Part shown: positions 1-9,886 of the stretch, one piece after another | Layout of the letters: every line of letters begins with the position of its first letter | Numbering within the stretch: the first letter of the stretch is position 1 | NCBI RefSeq assembly: GCF_014635845.1 | Contig: NZ_BMDP01000001.1 | Location: forward strand, 310,001 to 374,000 | DNA length: 64,000 nucleotides | Direction of reading: 5' to 3' | DNA from: Oxalicibacterium solurbis | GTDB taxonomy: Bacteria > Pseudomonadota > Gammaproteobacteria > Burkholderiales > Burkholderiaceae_D | Position numbers and translations under genes: made by a program | Notes under the pieces: generated by a model | What the model was told of the DNA's origin: nothing | What the model saw: the letters and a program-made list of their open reading frames with translations, nothing else | The model's database searches: none

Positions 1-775
1 AATATTGTCCAGCGGGGACCTTGCAGGTGAATCCGTCGGCATCGTAGTTGCACAGCTCGCGATTCGGGAAGTCGTGCGGATTCGGCACATAGGACGGCGC
101 ACGCGGATTGATCAGGATGCCGTGGTTCACGCCGTTCAGGTTTTCGGTGTAATGCTTGAAGTAGTTGAGGCTTTCCTCGTCCAGGTAATCCGACAGCGGC
201 TTGTAGCTGACCGGCTTGCCGTTGACGATCAGATGCTTGTCGCGGTAAACGACGGTATCGCCCGGAACGCCGACCACGCGCTTGATGTAGTCCAGCGACG
301 GATTTTCCGGGTACTTGAAGACCATCACGTCGCCACGCTGCGGATTGCCAATCTCGATGACCTTCTTGTTGATGATCGGCAGGCGGATACCGTAGATGTA
401 TTTGTTGACCAGAATCAGGTCGCCGACTTCCAGCGTCGGCAGCATCGACGTCGACGGAATCTTGAACGGTTCGTACAGGAAGGAGCGCAGCACAAACACC
501 AACAGGATCACCGGAAAGAAACTGCCCGAATATTCGATCCAGGTCGGCTGGCGCGTCAGACTGGCCTGCAGCGCGGCGCGGCCACCGTTGTCCGCCTTGA
601 TGCCGTCGCCGGCCAGCTTCGCCTGGCGTGCATCGAATTCCGCCAGCACCGCATCGGCACGCGCGCGGCGCTTTTTCGCCAGATAGAGCTTGTCGAGGAA
701 CCAGATGATGCCGGTGACGACCGTCAGGACGAACAGGATCAGAGAGAAATTGCCGAGGATGTCTTGCAAGGTCAT
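1..775 (-). CDS. lepB: Signal peptidase I, 3' end cut by window edge
   Basis: S26 leader peptidase that cleaves Sec and Tat signal peptides on the periplasmic face of the inner membrane. About 258 codons are present; the C-terminus lies outside the window. Two hydrophobic segments sit near residues 10-27 and 86-100. They are followed by the catalytic serine motif PSTSM (Ser near 110) and the lysine motif [11 protein letters not shown] (Lys near 165), the expected Ser/Lys dyad. The ATG overlaps the lepA stop as ATGA, so translation is coupled to lepA, the usual lepA-lepB operon. Confidence 0.96.
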   Translation of the reverse strand, partial: MTLQDILGNFSLILFVLTVVTGIIWFLDKLYLAKKRRARADAVLAEFDARQAKLAGDGIKADNGGRAALQASLTRQPTWIEYSGSFFPVILLVFVLRSFLYEPFKIPSTSMLPTLEVGDLILVNKYIYGIRLPIINKKVIEIGNPQRGDVMVFKYPENPSLDYIKRVVGVPGDTVVYRDKHLIVNGKPVSYKPLSDYLDEESLNYFKHYTENLNGVNHGILINPRAPSYVPNPHDFPNRELCNYDADGFTCKVPAGQY

Positions 776-2565
776 TTTTCTTCCACTTGTAGGATGGCAA
801 GGAAGGCTTCCTGCGGAATCTCCACCGAACCAACCTGTTTCATGCGTTTCTTGCCGGCCTTCTGTTTTTCCAGCAGCTTGCGCTTACGGGTGATATCGCC
901 GCCGTAGCACTTTGCCAGCACGTTCTTGCGCATCGCCTTGACGTTCTCGCGCGAGATGATGTTGGAGCCGATCGCCGCCTGGATCGCCACGTCGAACATC
1001 TGGCGCGGGATCAGCTCGCGCATCTTGGCCGCCACTGCACGCCCGCGGTACTGGCTGTTGGCGCGGTGCACGATGATCGCCAGCGCATCGACCTTCTCGC
1101 TGTTGATCAGCATATCGACCTTGACGACGTCGGAGGCACGATATTCCTTGAACTCGTAATCCATCGACGCATAACCGCGCGAGGTGGACTTCAACTTGTC
1201 AAAGAAATCCAGCACGATCTCCGCCATCGGCATTTCGTAGACCAGCTTGACCTGCTTGCCGTGGTAGTTCATGTCCATCTGGATACCGCGCTTCTGCGTG
1301 CACAAGGTAATGACGGAGCCGACATACTCCTGCGGCATGTACAGATTGACGGTGACGATCGGCTCGCGGATTTCCTCGATCTTGGACGGATCCGGCATCT
1401 TCGACGGATTATCGACCATGAGGATCGAACCGTCGCGCATCACCACCTCGTAAATGACCGTAGGCGCAGTGGTGATCAGGTCCATGTCGAACTCGCGTTC
1501 GAGGCGTTCCTGCACGATTTCCATGTGCAGCAGGCCAAGGAAGCCGCAGCGGAAGCCGAAACCGAGCGCCTGCGAGACCTCCGGTTCGTACATCAGCGCC
1601 GCATCGTTCAGCTTGAGTTTTTCCAGCGAGTCGCGCAGCGCGTCGTACTGGTTCGCTTCGACCGGAAACAGGCCGGCAAACACCTGCGGCTGCACTTCCT
1701 TGAAGCCGGGCAGCGGCGCCGGCGCCGGCTGGCTGGCCAGCGTGACGGTATCGCCGACCTTGGCAGCCTTCAATTCCTTGATGCCGGCGATGATGAAACC
1801 GACCTGGCCGGCAGTCAGCGATTCGCGCGCCACCGATTTCGGTGTGAACACGCCGACGCTTTCCACCAGATGCATCGATTCGGTCGCCATCAGGCGAATC
1901 TTGTCCTTCGGGCGCAAGGTGCCGTTCTTCACGCGCACCAGCATCACGACACCGACGTAGTTGTCGAACCAGGAATCGACGATCAGCGCCTGCAGCGGCG
2001 CACCGGGATCGCCTTGCGGCGGCGGCACTTTTGCAATCAGCGACTCCAGCACATCTGCCACGCCCAGGCCGGTCTTGGCCGAGCAATGCACGGCATCACT
2101 GGCATCGATGCCGATCACTTCCTCGATCTCGCCGCTGGCACGTTCCGGATCGGCCGACGGCAGGTCGATCTTGTTCAGGACCGGTACGACTTCCACGCCC
2201 AGATCGAGGGCGGTATAGCAGTTGGCCACCGTCTGCGCCTCGACGCCTTGCGATGCATCGACCACCAGCAGCGCGCCTTCGCAGGCCGACAGCGAACGGC
2301 TGACTTCGTAGCTGAAGTCGACGTGGCCCGGCGTATCGATCAGGTTCAGGTTGTAGACCTGGCCGTCCTTCGCCTTGTAGGTCAGCGCGGCGGTCTGCGC
2401 CTTGATGGTGATGCCACGCTCGCGCTCGATGTCCATCGAGTCGAGAACCTGCGCCTCCATCTCACGATCCGACAGGCCACCGCACAGTTGGATGATGCGA
2501 TCGGCAAGCGTCGATTTGCCATGGTCGATGTGGGCGATGATGGAAAAATTGCGGATGTTGTTCAT
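772..2565 (-). CDS. lepA: Elongation factor 4 (back-translocating GTPase LepA)
   Basis: Ribosome-bound translational GTPase related to EF-G that acts on stalled or mistranslocated ribosomes. At 597 residues it is full length. The P-loop AHIDHGKST is at residues 11-19, DTPGH is the G3 motif and NKIDLP the G4 motif. The C-terminal LepA-specific domain ends with a basic stretch ([19 protein letters not shown]). The ATG at 2565 has no clear Shine-Dalgarno sequence and lies about 18 bases after a terminator-like hairpin. Its stop overlaps the lepB start. Confidence 0.97.
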   Translation of the reverse strand: MNNIRNFSIIAHIDHGKSTLADRIIQLCGGLSDREMEAQVLDSMDIERERGITIKAQTAALTYKAKDGQVYNLNLIDTPGHVDFSYEVSRSLSACEGALLVVDASQGVEAQTVANCYTALDLGVEVVPVLNKIDLPSADPERASGEIEEVIGIDASDAVHCSAKTGLGVADVLESLIAKVPPPQGDPGAPLQALIVDSWFDNYVGVVMLVRVKNGTLRPKDKIRLMATESMHLVESVGVFTPKSVARESLTAGQVGFIIAGIKELKAAKVGDTVTLASQPAPAPLPGFKEVQPQVFAGLFPVEANQYDALRDSLEKLKLNDAALMYEPEVSQALGFGFRCGFLGLLHMEIVQERLEREFDMDLITTAPTVIYEVVMRDGSILMVDNPSKMPDPSKIEEIREPIVTVNLYMPQEYVGSVITLCTQKRGIQMDMNYHGKQVKLVYEMPMAEIVLDFFDKLKSTSRGYASMDYEFKEYRASDVVKVDMLINSEKVDALAIIVHRANSQYRGRAVAAKMRELIPRQMFDVAIQAAIGSNIISRENVKAMRKNVLAKCYGGDITRKRKLLEKQKAGKKRMKQVGSVEIPQEAFLAILQVEEK

Positions 2566-2583
2566 TAACCGGATGACAATTAC

Positions 2584-2625
2584 AAAAAAAGCGCTCCGTG
2601 CGGGGTTGCCCCCGGCGGCGAGCGC
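2584..2625 (-). terminator. Hairpin plus U-tract just upstream of lepA
   Basis: Read on the minus strand, an outer stem GCGCTC/GAGCGC (2591-2596 with 2620-2625) encloses an inner CGGGG/CCCCG stem and is followed by seven T. It ends about 18 bases before the lepA ATG. It may end the upstream glutaredoxin transcript or act as an attenuator in the lepA leader. A TAGAAT -10-like hexamer lies upstream on the same strand (plus-strand 2653-2658). Confidence 0.7.
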
Positions 2626-2742
2626 CTTGTTACAGAGGATGACGGCCCCGGCATTCTACCGGATTTCAGAGGGGAAAGCCGGTAATTCGCCATCCGAATG
2701 TTTCCATTGCAACAACGATCGGGACCATGCCGGCGAACTGTT

Positions 2743-2997
2743 TCAATCATTCGCCAGAAAAGCGCGCACCGCCGCTTCATCCAGAAAATAGTGGCAAAGC
2801 TGTCGCGCCGGTCCGTTATCCCGACTGGCGGTCAGCACCGGTACCAGCTCGTCATAGCGCGCGACTAATGCTTCGTCGGCATCCACATCGATGACCTCGA
2901 TCGTATGCGCCTGCTCCATCGACAATGCCGATAGAGCCGCCAGCATGTCGTCGCACAAGTGGCAATAGGTGCGCGAATACAGCATGAAGCGAATCAC
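2743..2997 (-). CDS. Glutaredoxin-family small redox protein
   Basis: Small thioredoxin-fold protein (84 residues from the GTG chosen here) with a CHLC active-site pair shortly after an IRFMLYSRTY beta strand. It matches the DUF836/glutaredoxin-like proteins commonly placed between mucD and lepA in betaproteobacteria. The longest frame starts with TTG at 3045, inside the mucD terminator, which is unlikely. The GTG at 2997 has GGGGATGG upstream; the ATG at 2985 is the alternative. The partner protein is unknown. Confidence 0.75.
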   Translation of the reverse strand: MIRFMLYSRTYCHLCDDMLAALSALSMEQAHTIEVIDVDADEALVARYDELVPVLTASRDNGPARQLCHYFLDEAAVRAFLAND

Positions 2998-3043
2998 GAC
3001 GGCACCATCCCCGTCGGCGAAGCACAAACGTGAAAGCAGATGC

Positions 3044-3074
3044 AAAAAAGGCTGCCGCCTTGCGGCAAGCAGCC
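3044..3074 (-). terminator. Rho-independent terminator after mucD
   Basis: On the minus strand a GGCTGC/GCAGCC stem (3050-3055 with 3069-3074) with a GC-rich interior is followed by six T. It starts about 20 bases after the mucD stop. Confidence 0.85.
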
Positions 3075-3094
3075 TTTCTCGGTTAGTACCTGCA

Positions 3095-4588
3095 TCATTG
3101 TTGCGCAGGCTTGACCGTCACGAATTGCGAGGAGTCGCCGCGACGCACCAGCAACAACACGGTTTTCTTCGGCTCCAGCTTGGCAACCACCGCATTGAAC
3201 TGACTGACATTCTTGATATCGGTATTGTTCACGCGCAGCACGATATCGCCGGCGCGCAGTCCCGAACGAGAAGCCGCACCTTCCGACGCTTCGATCAGCA
3301 CGCCGCCATCGATCTTCAGCGCTTCCAACTGGGCCGCGCTCAGATCAGAAATCGACAGGCCTAATGCATTGGGCTTTTGCGGTGCTTTCTGTTTCTTCTG
3401 CGGTGCTGCACCGGCCTCATCCGCTTCCAGTTCGCCGATAGTCAGCGTCAAATCCCGTGTTGCTCCCTTGCGCCAGACGGTCAATGTCGCCTTGGTGCCC
3501 GGCTTGGTGCCGCCCACTAGTCGCGGCAGGTCGCTAGAGCGCTCGATGGTCGCGCCGTTGTACTTCAGGATCACGTCACCCACTTCGACGCCGCCCTTTT
3601 CCGCAGGGCTGCCTGGCTCGACACGCTGAACCATCGAACCCTCCGTGTGCTTCAAGCCCAGCGATTCGGCCACATCTTTCGTCACTTCGCCGATCTGTAC
3701 GCCGATACGGCCGCGCGTCACTTTGCCGGTAGCACGCAGCTGATCGGCCACGCGCATTGCTTCGTCGATCGGTACCGCGAACGAAATACCCATGTAGCCA
3801 CCGGAACGGCTGTAGATCTGCGAATTGATGCCGATCACTTCGCCACGCATATTGATCAGCGGCCCGCCCGAGTTGCCTGGATTGACTGCCACGTCGGTCT
3901 GGATCAGCGGCAGGTATTCGCCGGTATCGCGTGCCTTGGCGGAAACGATGCCGGCTGTCACCGTATTGTCGAGCCCGAACGGCGAGCCGATCGCGATCAC
4001 CCATTCGCCGACACGGATCTTGTCCGAATCGCCCATCGTTAGACGCGGCAGATTACTGCCGTCGATCTTCACGATGGCAACGTCGGTGCGTTTGTCGGCA
4101 CCGATGATCTTGGCCTTGAATTCGCGCTTGTCGGTCAGCGTTACATACACCTCGTCCGCGCCATCGACGACGTGTGCGTTCGTCATCACATAACCATCAG
4201 GCGAGATGATGAAACCGGAGCCCACGCCACGCGGCACTTCCTCTTCTGCTTCCGGTGCAGGCGTCTGCTTGCGACCACGCGGTGACGGCTGCGTCGGCGG
4301 AATCGGCACACCGAAGAAACGACGGAAGAATTCCTGCATTTCCTCGTCCTGCGTGATATCGCCGCTCTGACTGATCTTTGCTCGTTCGGTCGTGCGAATG
4401 TTGACGACGGCATTACCGGTCTTTTCGACCAGAGCGGCAAAGTCCGGCAAGGCCGCGACCGTTGGCGCCACCACCGCCGGTGCAGAAGCCGCCGGCGGCG
4501 CTGCAGTCGCAGTAGCGGATATGAAGAAAGCGCCGGCGATTCCAGCCAGCACCGTGGAAAGTTTTTTCTGAACAGGGATTGTTTTCAT
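3095..4588 (-). CDS. mucD: Periplasmic serine protease MucD/DegP (Do family)
   Basis: Trypsin-like periplasmic protease and chaperone of the RpoE envelope-stress pathway. The start chosen is the ATG at 4588 (497 residues) because it opens on a signal peptide (MKTIPVQKKL, a hydrophobic stretch, TATAA). A longer frame from 4693 would overlap mucB and lacks this logic. The catalytic triad is visible as TNAHVVDG, DKRTDVAIVKID and GNSGGPL. Two PDZ domains follow (around RGRIGVQIGEV and LGLSISDLSAA). It lies 73 bases after mucB and is the last rpoE-cluster gene. Confidence 0.95.
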   Translation of the reverse strand: MKTIPVQKKLSTVLAGIAGAFFISATATAAPPAASAPAVVAPTVAALPDFAALVEKTGNAVVNIRTTERAKISQSGDITQDEEMQEFFRRFFGVPIPPTQPSPRGRKQTPAPEAEEEVPRGVGSGFIISPDGYVMTNAHVVDGADEVYVTLTDKREFKAKIIGADKRTDVAIVKIDGSNLPRLTMGDSDKIRVGEWVIAIGSPFGLDNTVTAGIVSAKARDTGEYLPLIQTDVAVNPGNSGGPLINMRGEVIGINSQIYSRSGGYMGISFAVPIDEAMRVADQLRATGKVTRGRIGVQIGEVTKDVAESLGLKHTEGSMVQRVEPGSPAEKGGVEVGDVILKYNGATIERSSDLPRLVGGTKPGTKATLTVWRKGATRDLTLTIGELEADEAGAAPQKKQKAPQKPNALGLSISDLSAAQLEALKIDGGVLIEASEGAASRSGLRAGDIVLRVNNTDIKNVSQFNAVVAKLEPKKTVLLLVRRGDSSQFVTVKPAQQ

Positions 4589-4661
4589 ACACTTACTTGC
4601 CAAAGCAAAGACGGGGTGAGAAAAAATCAGCAGATGAATCAGCCGGGGTATCGGAGGGATA

Positions 4662-5666
4662 TCAGCGGGATTTGAGTTCGATGGAATTGGCAACCTGACG
4701 GATTGCCGCAGCCGGCACCTCGCCGACGACCGTCAGCCAGTAATCGCCCTGACGCTTGCCGACGATATTCATTGCGCCCTGCTGCATCGAACCTTCGGTA
4801 CGGCTTTGCGAACCCGCTTCAATGAAGACGGAAATTGCGGCCAGACCGTCGGAATAAACAATCTGCGACACCTCGCGCTGCGTCGGCGCGGTATTGTCGC
4901 CTGTCGTATCCGTAATCAGTCGTTTCATTTCGCGCACTTTCCTGAAGCCCGGCGGCACGCCCTTGACGGACCATGCCGACAGATCGGCATCCTGCATCAC
5001 GGCATTCTCGACGCGCCAGCCGTGCGTATCCTTGAAACTGGGCTTAGCCTGGTTCGGATCCACATGGCCGATCACGATCTGCGTGAAGGCAATCTGTTCA
5101 ACCACATTACCCTTGTCGTTCAGCGTCTGCGCCTTCAGCAGCAAACCAGTGTTCTTCTCGGCCCACAGTTTGTAGCCGTAACGCAGATTGTCTTTCGGCT
5201 CCAACACGATCGCCTGGCAATCGTGGCCGGCGACGCGTCCCGTCTCGCCCTTCTTCATCTCGTAATGCTGCGCCAGATCATCCGGATTGGCACCGAGGAT
5301 GGCAGGGAAAACGTCCTTGTTGACGCGCTTCTCTACGCGGATGGATTTGATCTCCGGAACGTAGCAGGCGATCTCTTCGTTGTTGCGTATGTATTCGCGC
5401 GGCTTGCCGTCGAGGATTTCCAGTTTTTCCAGTTCGTTTTTGCCGTTCAGGATATGCGTGATGCGCGACGTGCGCACCTGATTGCCCTGCTGATAAACAA
5501 AGGTACCCGAGTAATTCAGCTTCTGCGCAGACGACTGAATCTTCTTCAGCCAGGTCTGCGTGTCATGCAAATTGACGTTCGGCTCGGTGCCTTGTGCATG
5601 GGATGCAAACGCAATGAAGCTTGAGCAAAGTACGACGAATCTGAAAAATCCCAATGTCTGCCGCAT
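4662..5666 (-). CDS. mucB: Sigma-E regulatory protein MucB/RseB
   Basis: Periplasmic protein that binds the anti-sigma factor MucA/RseA and protects it from cleavage until envelope stress. It has 334 residues with a signal peptide (hydrophobic FFRFVVLCSSFIAF, cleavage near ASHAQ). The N-terminal LolA-like domain holds LNYSGTFVYQQGN and a smaller C-terminal domain follows. It starts 5 bases after the mucA stop, the standard rpoE-mucA-mucB-mucD order. Confidence 0.94.
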   Translation of the reverse strand: MRQTLGFFRFVVLCSSFIAFASHAQGTEPNVNLHDTQTWLKKIQSSAQKLNYSGTFVYQQGNQVRTSRITHILNGKNELEKLEILDGKPREYIRNNEEIACYVPEIKSIRVEKRVNKDVFPAILGANPDDLAQHYEMKKGETGRVAGHDCQAIVLEPKDNLRYGYKLWAEKNTGLLLKAQTLNDKGNVVEQIAFTQIVIGHVDPNQAKPSFKDTHGWRVENAVMQDADLSAWSVKGVPPGFRKVREMKRLITDTTGDNTAPTQREVSQIVYSDGLAAISVFIEAGSQSRTEGSMQQGAMNIVGKRQGDYWLTVVGEVPAAAIRQVANSIELKSR

Positions 5667-5671
5667 ATCAG

Positions 5672-6250
5672 TTACTTTTCCGAATCAACAGCAAATGTGG
5701 CCGAACGGGCGTATTGCGCAGTGCTGTACACAGAAGGAGAAAAACGCTGATGCGCCAGCAGGTATTCGTCGATGCGCGGATCGCGCAGCACTTCGCCTTC
5801 CTGGCTGGCGACAGTCACCGTTTCCGGTGCGGCGGATGCCACCACAGGAGCAGGAGCCGATGCCAGCGTCGGTGCTGCATGCTGATTCTGCGTCATCATC
5901 TGCGGCACGGTCAGGAAGGCTGCCACAGCGACAGCAGCGGCAGCCATGCCCGGCATCGCAAAACGCCGCAGCGGCGATGCATCCTTTGCCACAGCCACAC
6001 GCTTGTTGGCCGGCACCATGATGGTCGGCTCGTCTTCCAGACGGGCAAACATGCGTGCATTGAAATCGGCGCTCAAGCGCACGTTCAATTCATCGGAACG
6101 CAGCGCGTCACCCGCCTGATGGTAGAGATTCCACGCATCGCGGCCCTCGTCCTGGCGCAAGGCGGCCAGAACGACGTCGAGATGCCCGTTAGGCAACTCG
6201 CCATCGGCAAAGGCAGAAATCTGTTCCCGCGTCATATTCGTCGTATTCAT
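5672..6250 (-). CDS. mucA: Anti-sigma-E factor MucA/RseA
   Basis: Inner-membrane anti-sigma factor that holds RpoE inactive. The N-terminal cytoplasmic RseA domain has the typical opening REQISAFADGELP and a DAWNLYHQAGDALR helix. A single membrane segment lies near residues 90-112, followed by an Ala/Pro/Val-rich periplasmic tail. The ATG at 6250 is chosen over a GTG three bases upstream because CGGGG is well spaced from it. The gene lies 61 bases after rpoE. Confidence 0.92.
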   Translation of the reverse strand: MNTTNMTREQISAFADGELPNGHLDVVLAALRQDEGRDAWNLYHQAGDALRSDELNVRLSADFNARMFARLEDEPTIMVPANKRVAVAKDASPLRRFAMPGMAAAAVAVAAFLTVPQMMTQNQHAAPTLASAPAPVVASAAPETVTVASQEGEVLRDPRIDEYLLAHQRFSPSVYSTAQYARSATFAVDSEK

Positions 6251-6311
6251 CACAACCCCGAAAAAATTAAGGCTACCCCTGTATTTAGCAAAAAAACGCT
6301 TCTTTCCGTTT

Positions 6312-6914
6312 TTACCAACGCTTATCGATTGCCGTGTCCAGCAACGGCCTTAATTTTTCCGAAATCGCTTCGCGCGCACGGAAAATCCGGCTGCGCACCG
6401 TGCCGATCGGACACCCCATCGACTCGGCGATTTCGTCGTAGCTCAACCCTTCGATTTCGCGCAGGGTTATCGCCATTCGCAACTCTTCCGGCAGTTCGTC
6501 CATCGCAACGTTCAGCGTCTGGGCGATTTGCTTGGTTGCCAACAGCGACTCTGGCGTGTTGATATCTCTTAGGTGGTCGCCATCGTCAAAAGTTTCGGCT
6601 TCCTCGACATCGGCCTCGGTCGATGTCGGCGCCCTGCGCCCCTGCGTCACCAGGTAGTTTTTCGCCGTGTTGATTCCGATCCGGTACAGCCACGTATAGA
6701 ACGCGGAATCGCCGCGAAACTGAGGCAACGCACGATAGGCCTTGATGAACGCCTCCTGCACGACATCCTCGGCCTCCGCCTGGTCGCGTACGAGCCGCGA
6801 CACCAGCCGCATCAGTTTTCGTTGGTACTTGATCACCAACAGCTCGAAAGCCTTTTTGTCGCCGCGTTGCACTCGCTCGACGAGTTGCTGATCAATATCG
6901 CGTTCTGTCGTCAA
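6312..6914 (-). CDS. rpoE: RNA polymerase sigma factor RpoE/AlgU
   Basis: ECF sigma factor for envelope stress, 200 residues. Region 2 contains AEDVVQEAFIKAYRALPQFRGDSAFYTWLYRIGINTAKN-type sequence in shorter stretches (for example QEAFIKAYRAL and FYTWLYRI). Region 4 contains LREIEGLSYDEIAE followed by GTVRSRIFRARE. The start codon is TTG at 6914, preceded by AAGGG about ten bases upstream; no earlier in-frame ATG exists and the next one would delete region 2. MucA, MucB and MucD are encoded directly downstream. Confidence 0.97.
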   Translation of the reverse strand: MTTERDIDQQLVERVQRGDKKAFELLVIKYQRKLMRLVSRLVRDQAEAEDVVQEAFIKAYRALPQFRGDSAFYTWLYRIGINTAKNYLVTQGRRAPTSTEADVEEAETFDDGDHLRDINTPESLLATKQIAQTLNVAMDELPEELRMAITLREIEGLSYDEIAESMGCPIGTVRSRIFRAREAISEKLRPLLDTAIDKRW

Positions 6915-6983
6915 ATCCCCGTTCCCTTGTTATGTCGCAACACGCACGCGCTCGTGCTGTTGACTGGGCGAAACACGATTAGT

Positions 6984-7460
6984 TCAAATATCCTGCGCAA
7001 TTCCCTCACGGCGCTCGCTATCCGGTCCACGCATCGCAATCCAGCGACATGCCACCAGCAGTCGGCGAAACCCATCCGAGGACACAGAATCCGGCAGCAC
7101 GATCACCATTTCCGTATGCTGCTTGGCATTCTGCAAATGCAAGATTAACAAAACTGGCCACAACACGGACGCCGGCAGCAGCCTGACTGAATCGGCTTGC
7201 GTATCGCCGACGGACAAGCGTATCTGCCCTGTTCCCGAGACATGAATTGCATAGGACTTGCGTTTTCTCTCGCTGCGAAAGGCCTGGATGGCCGCCAGCA
7301 GACAAATTCCTGCGGCAACGATCCGAAGGACCGGCGATGAATCGCCCACGAGACCCAGGCCGGCAATCGTGCCCGCACACAGCGTTGCAATACACATGAC
7401 CATTGTCATCAAAGACAATAGTCTGGAGGGTTGCACCACGGTGCTGACCGCGATCGACAT
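6984..7460 (-). CDS. YgfX-like membrane protein
   Basis: A 158-residue protein with two adjacent hydrophobic segments near residues 15-38 and 43-60. A basic patch RSERKRK and a small beta-rich cytoplasmic part follow. The ending (VLPDSVSSDGFRRLLVACRW) resembles the LPDSxxxxxFRRLRVxLRW signature of YgfX proteins. In enterobacteria YgfX was described as a membrane toxin partner of SdhE; no sdhE-like gene is next to this one. It lies between fabF and rpoE, after the fabF terminator. Its function here is not known. Confidence 0.7.
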   Translation of the reverse strand: MSIAVSTVVQPSRLLSLMTMVMCIATLCAGTIAGLGLVGDSSPVLRIVAAGICLLAAIQAFRSERKRKSYAIHVSGTGQIRLSVGDTQADSVRLLPASVLWPVLLILHLQNAKQHTEMVIVLPDSVSSDGFRRLLVACRWIAMRGPDSERREGIAQDI

Positions 7461-7472
7461 GGGGATAAAGTG

Positions 7473-7506
7473 AAAAATCCGATTGCCCTTGCGAGCAATC
7501 GGATTT
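7473..7506 (-). terminator. Rho-independent terminator after fabF
   Basis: Minus-strand perfect stem AAATCCGATTGC/GCAATCGGATTT with an 8-base loop and a T-rich tail, starting about 3 bases after the fabF stop. Confidence 0.88.
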
Positions 7507-7509
7507 CGA

Positions 7510-8751
7510 TCAGACCTTGCCGAAGATCAGCGTACCGTTTGTACCGCCGAATCCGAAGTTATTCTTCATCGCGTACTGGATCGGCATCTCGCGCGCCGCG
7601 TTGGCGCAGTAGTCAAGATCGCACTCGGGATCCTGGTTGAAGATGTTGATCGTCGGAGGCGAAATCTGATGATGCACGGCCAGAACGGTGAACACCGATT
7701 CGAGCCCGCCGGCACCGCCAAGCAAGTGACCGGTCATCGACTTCGTCGAATTGACGGTCAGCTTCTTCGCATGTGCGCCAAAGGCCGCTTTCACTGCATC
7801 GGATTCATTCTTGTCGCCAAGCGGCGTCGACGTGCCATGCGCATTGAGGTATTGCACCTGGTCTGCGGAAATTTCCGCATTCTTCAATGCATTGACCATG
7901 CTGCGGCGCGGGCCGTCCATGTTCGGTGCGGTAATGTGATACGCATCCGCGCTCATGCCAAAGCCGACCAGCTCCGCATAAATCTTCGCACCACGCGCCT
8001 TCGCCGCTTCGTACTCTTCGAGCACCATCACGCCGGCACCTTCGCCGAGGACGAAACCGTCACGGTCCTTGTCCCACGGACGTGATGCCGTTGCCGGATC
8101 ATCATTGCGGGAGGACAGCGCACGCGCCGCCGCAAAACCGCCCAGACCCAGCGGAGAGATTGTGGATTCTGCGCCGCCTGCAATCATCACATCCGCATCG
8201 CCGTATTCGATCATGCGCGCAGCTGTACCGATTGCGTGCAAGCCGGTAGTACAAGCCGTCACGACGGAAATATTGGGGCCTTTCAGGCCGTAATGAATCG
8301 ACAGATGGCCGGAAATCATGTTGATGATCGATGCCGGCACGAAGAACGGACTGATGCGGCGCGGGCCGCGATTGGTCAGTTCGGCATGCGTATCTTCGAT
8401 CATCGGCAAGCCGCCGATACCGGAACCGACGATGACGCCGATACGTTCGGCATTTTCGTCCGTCACCTGCAGGCCGCTGTCCTGCATCGCCTGCATGCCA
8501 GCTGCCACGCCGTAATGGATGAAGGTATCCATGTGGCGCGCTTCCTTACCGGGAATGTAATCCTCGATATTGAAGTTCTTCACTTCCCCAGCAAAATGCG
8601 TGCTGAAGGGGGTCGCATCGAATTTGGTGATGGTGGCGATGCCGGATTGGCCTGCCGTGATGGCTTTCCATGTATCCGCAACATTGTTGCCGACGGGTGA
8701 AACACAACCAAGACCAGTTACGACGACACGACGTTTACTAGAGCGGCTCAA
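7510..8751 (-). CDS. fabF: 3-oxoacyl-[ACP] synthase II
   Basis: Condensing enzyme that elongates acyl-ACP with malonyl-ACP in type II fatty-acid synthesis. It has 413 residues starting [15 protein letters not shown]. The Cys-His-His triad is visible: Cys in [13 protein letters not shown], His in [13 protein letters not shown] and His in [13 protein letters not shown]. It lies immediately downstream of acpP, the standard fab order. Confidence 0.97.
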   Translation of the reverse strand: MSRSSKRRVVVTGLGCVSPVGNNVADTWKAITAGQSGIATITKFDATPFSTHFAGEVKNFNIEDYIPGKEARHMDTFIHYGVAAGMQAMQDSGLQVTDENAERIGVIVGSGIGGLPMIEDTHAELTNRGPRRISPFFVPASIINMISGHLSIHYGLKGPNISVVTACTTGLHAIGTAARMIEYGDADVMIAGGAESTISPLGLGGFAAARALSSRNDDPATASRPWDKDRDGFVLGEGAGVMVLEEYEAAKARGAKIYAELVGFGMSADAYHITAPNMDGPRRSMVNALKNAEISADQVQYLNAHGTSTPLGDKNESDAVKAAFGAHAKKLTVNSTKSMTGHLLGGAGGLESVFTVLAVHHQISPPTINIFNQDPECDLDYCANAAREMPIQYAMKNNFGFGGTNGTLIFGKV

Positions 8752-8787
8752 GCAATTCTCCTGGAGTCGTTCAAATTCAAGACAAGC

Positions 8788-9027
8788 TTACGCTTTGACG
8801 TTCGCTTTGGCGTAGTCGATTGCCTGCTGCACTGTGGTGATTTTTTCAGCTTGCTCGTCAGGGATTTCCATTTCGAATTCGTCTTCGAGCGCCATCACGA
8901 GCTCAACGGTATCGAGCGAGTCTGCACCCAGATCATCGACAAACGACGATTCGGTTTTGATGTCTGCTTCTGCGACGCCCAGTTGTTCAGCGACGATTTT
9001 CTTAACGCGTTGTTCGATATCCGACAT
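8788..9027 (-). CDS. acpP: Acyl carrier protein
   Basis: The 79-residue acidic carrier of growing acyl chains. The phosphopantetheine attachment serine is Ser37 in [13 protein letters not shown]. The ATG at 9027 is used because GGAG is correctly spaced upstream, although the frame extends four codons further. A 118-base gap to fabG contains TGCTAAAATGCG, a likely -10 region, so acpP probably also has its own promoter. Confidence 0.98.
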   Translation of the reverse strand: MSDIEQRVKKIVAEQLGVAEADIKTESSFVDDLGADSLDTVELVMALEDEFEMEIPDEQAEKITTVQQAIDYAKANVKA

Positions 9028-9145
9028 GTTTAACTCCAATGAGTGGTTACAGAAAGTGCGCGCATTTTAGCAGGTTTGCGCACCGATAAATTACTTTTGG
9101 CTTTTGTCATCGAGAAAGTCGATTCTGCAGCTAAAAGTGCCTAAC

Positions 9146-9886
9146 TTACATATACATGCCGCCATTGACGTGCAGCGTCGTGCCAGTAATATAGCCGGCC
9201 TGCGGTGAGGCGAGGAAGCCCACGGCAGCAGCAATGTCTTCCGGCTGGCCGAGGCGGCCAAGCGGAATCTGCTGTTTAAGCGCCGTGGTTTGCTCTTCGC
9301 CGAGTACTTTCGTCATATCCGTATCGATGAAGCCCGGAGCGACGCAGTTCACGGTAATGTTACGGCTGCCGATTTCACGCGCCAATGCGCGCGTCATGCC
9401 GGCCACACCGGCCTTTGCCGCGGCGTAATTCATCTGGCCCGGATTGCCGGAGGAGCCGACCACCGACGTGATGTTGATGATACGTCCGTTGCGCGCCTTC
9501 ATCATGCCGCGCAGCACGGCGCGCGACAAACGGCCGACCGCCGTCAGGTTGGTCGCGATCACGTTGTCCCACTCTTCATCCTTCATGCGCATCGCCAGTT
9601 GATCCTGTGTGATGCCTGCATTGTTGACGAGAATCGTGACGGCGCCGAACTCCTTCTGGATTTCGTCGATCAGTTCGACGGAGCGCGTCGCATCGTTGAC
9701 ATCAAGCACGATGCCCTTGCCGCCTTCGCCCAGATATTCGGAGATCACCGCAGCGCCGGCTTCCGACGTTGCCGTGCCGACGACTTTTGCGCCCTGCTTT
9801 GCCAGTTCCTGCGCAATCGCGCGTCCGATACCGCGCGATGCGCCGGTTACCAGTGCAACCTGGCCTGCCAGTTGAGTATTCGTCAT
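9146..9886 (-). CDS. fabG: 3-oxoacyl-[ACP] reductase
   Basis: NADPH-dependent short-chain dehydrogenase that reduces beta-ketoacyl-ACP. It has 246 residues from the ATG at 9886, which overlaps the fabD stop as ATGA and has GGAGC upstream. The cofactor motif TGASRGIG is near residues 13-20, with NNAG in the core. The active site is Ser in ITSVVGSSG and YAAAK. The ending TGTTLHVNGGMYM is typical of FabG. Confidence 0.97.
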   Translation of the reverse strand: MTNTQLAGQVALVTGASRGIGRAIAQELAKQGAKVVGTATSEAGAAVISEYLGEGGKGIVLDVNDATRSVELIDEIQKEFGAVTILVNNAGITQDQLAMRMKDEEWDNVIATNLTAVGRLSRAVLRGMMKARNGRIINITSVVGSSGNPGQMNYAAAKAGVAGMTRALAREIGSRNITVNCVAPGFIDTDMTKVLGEEQTTALKQQIPLGRLGQPEDIAAAVGFLASPQAGYITGTTLHVNGGMYM

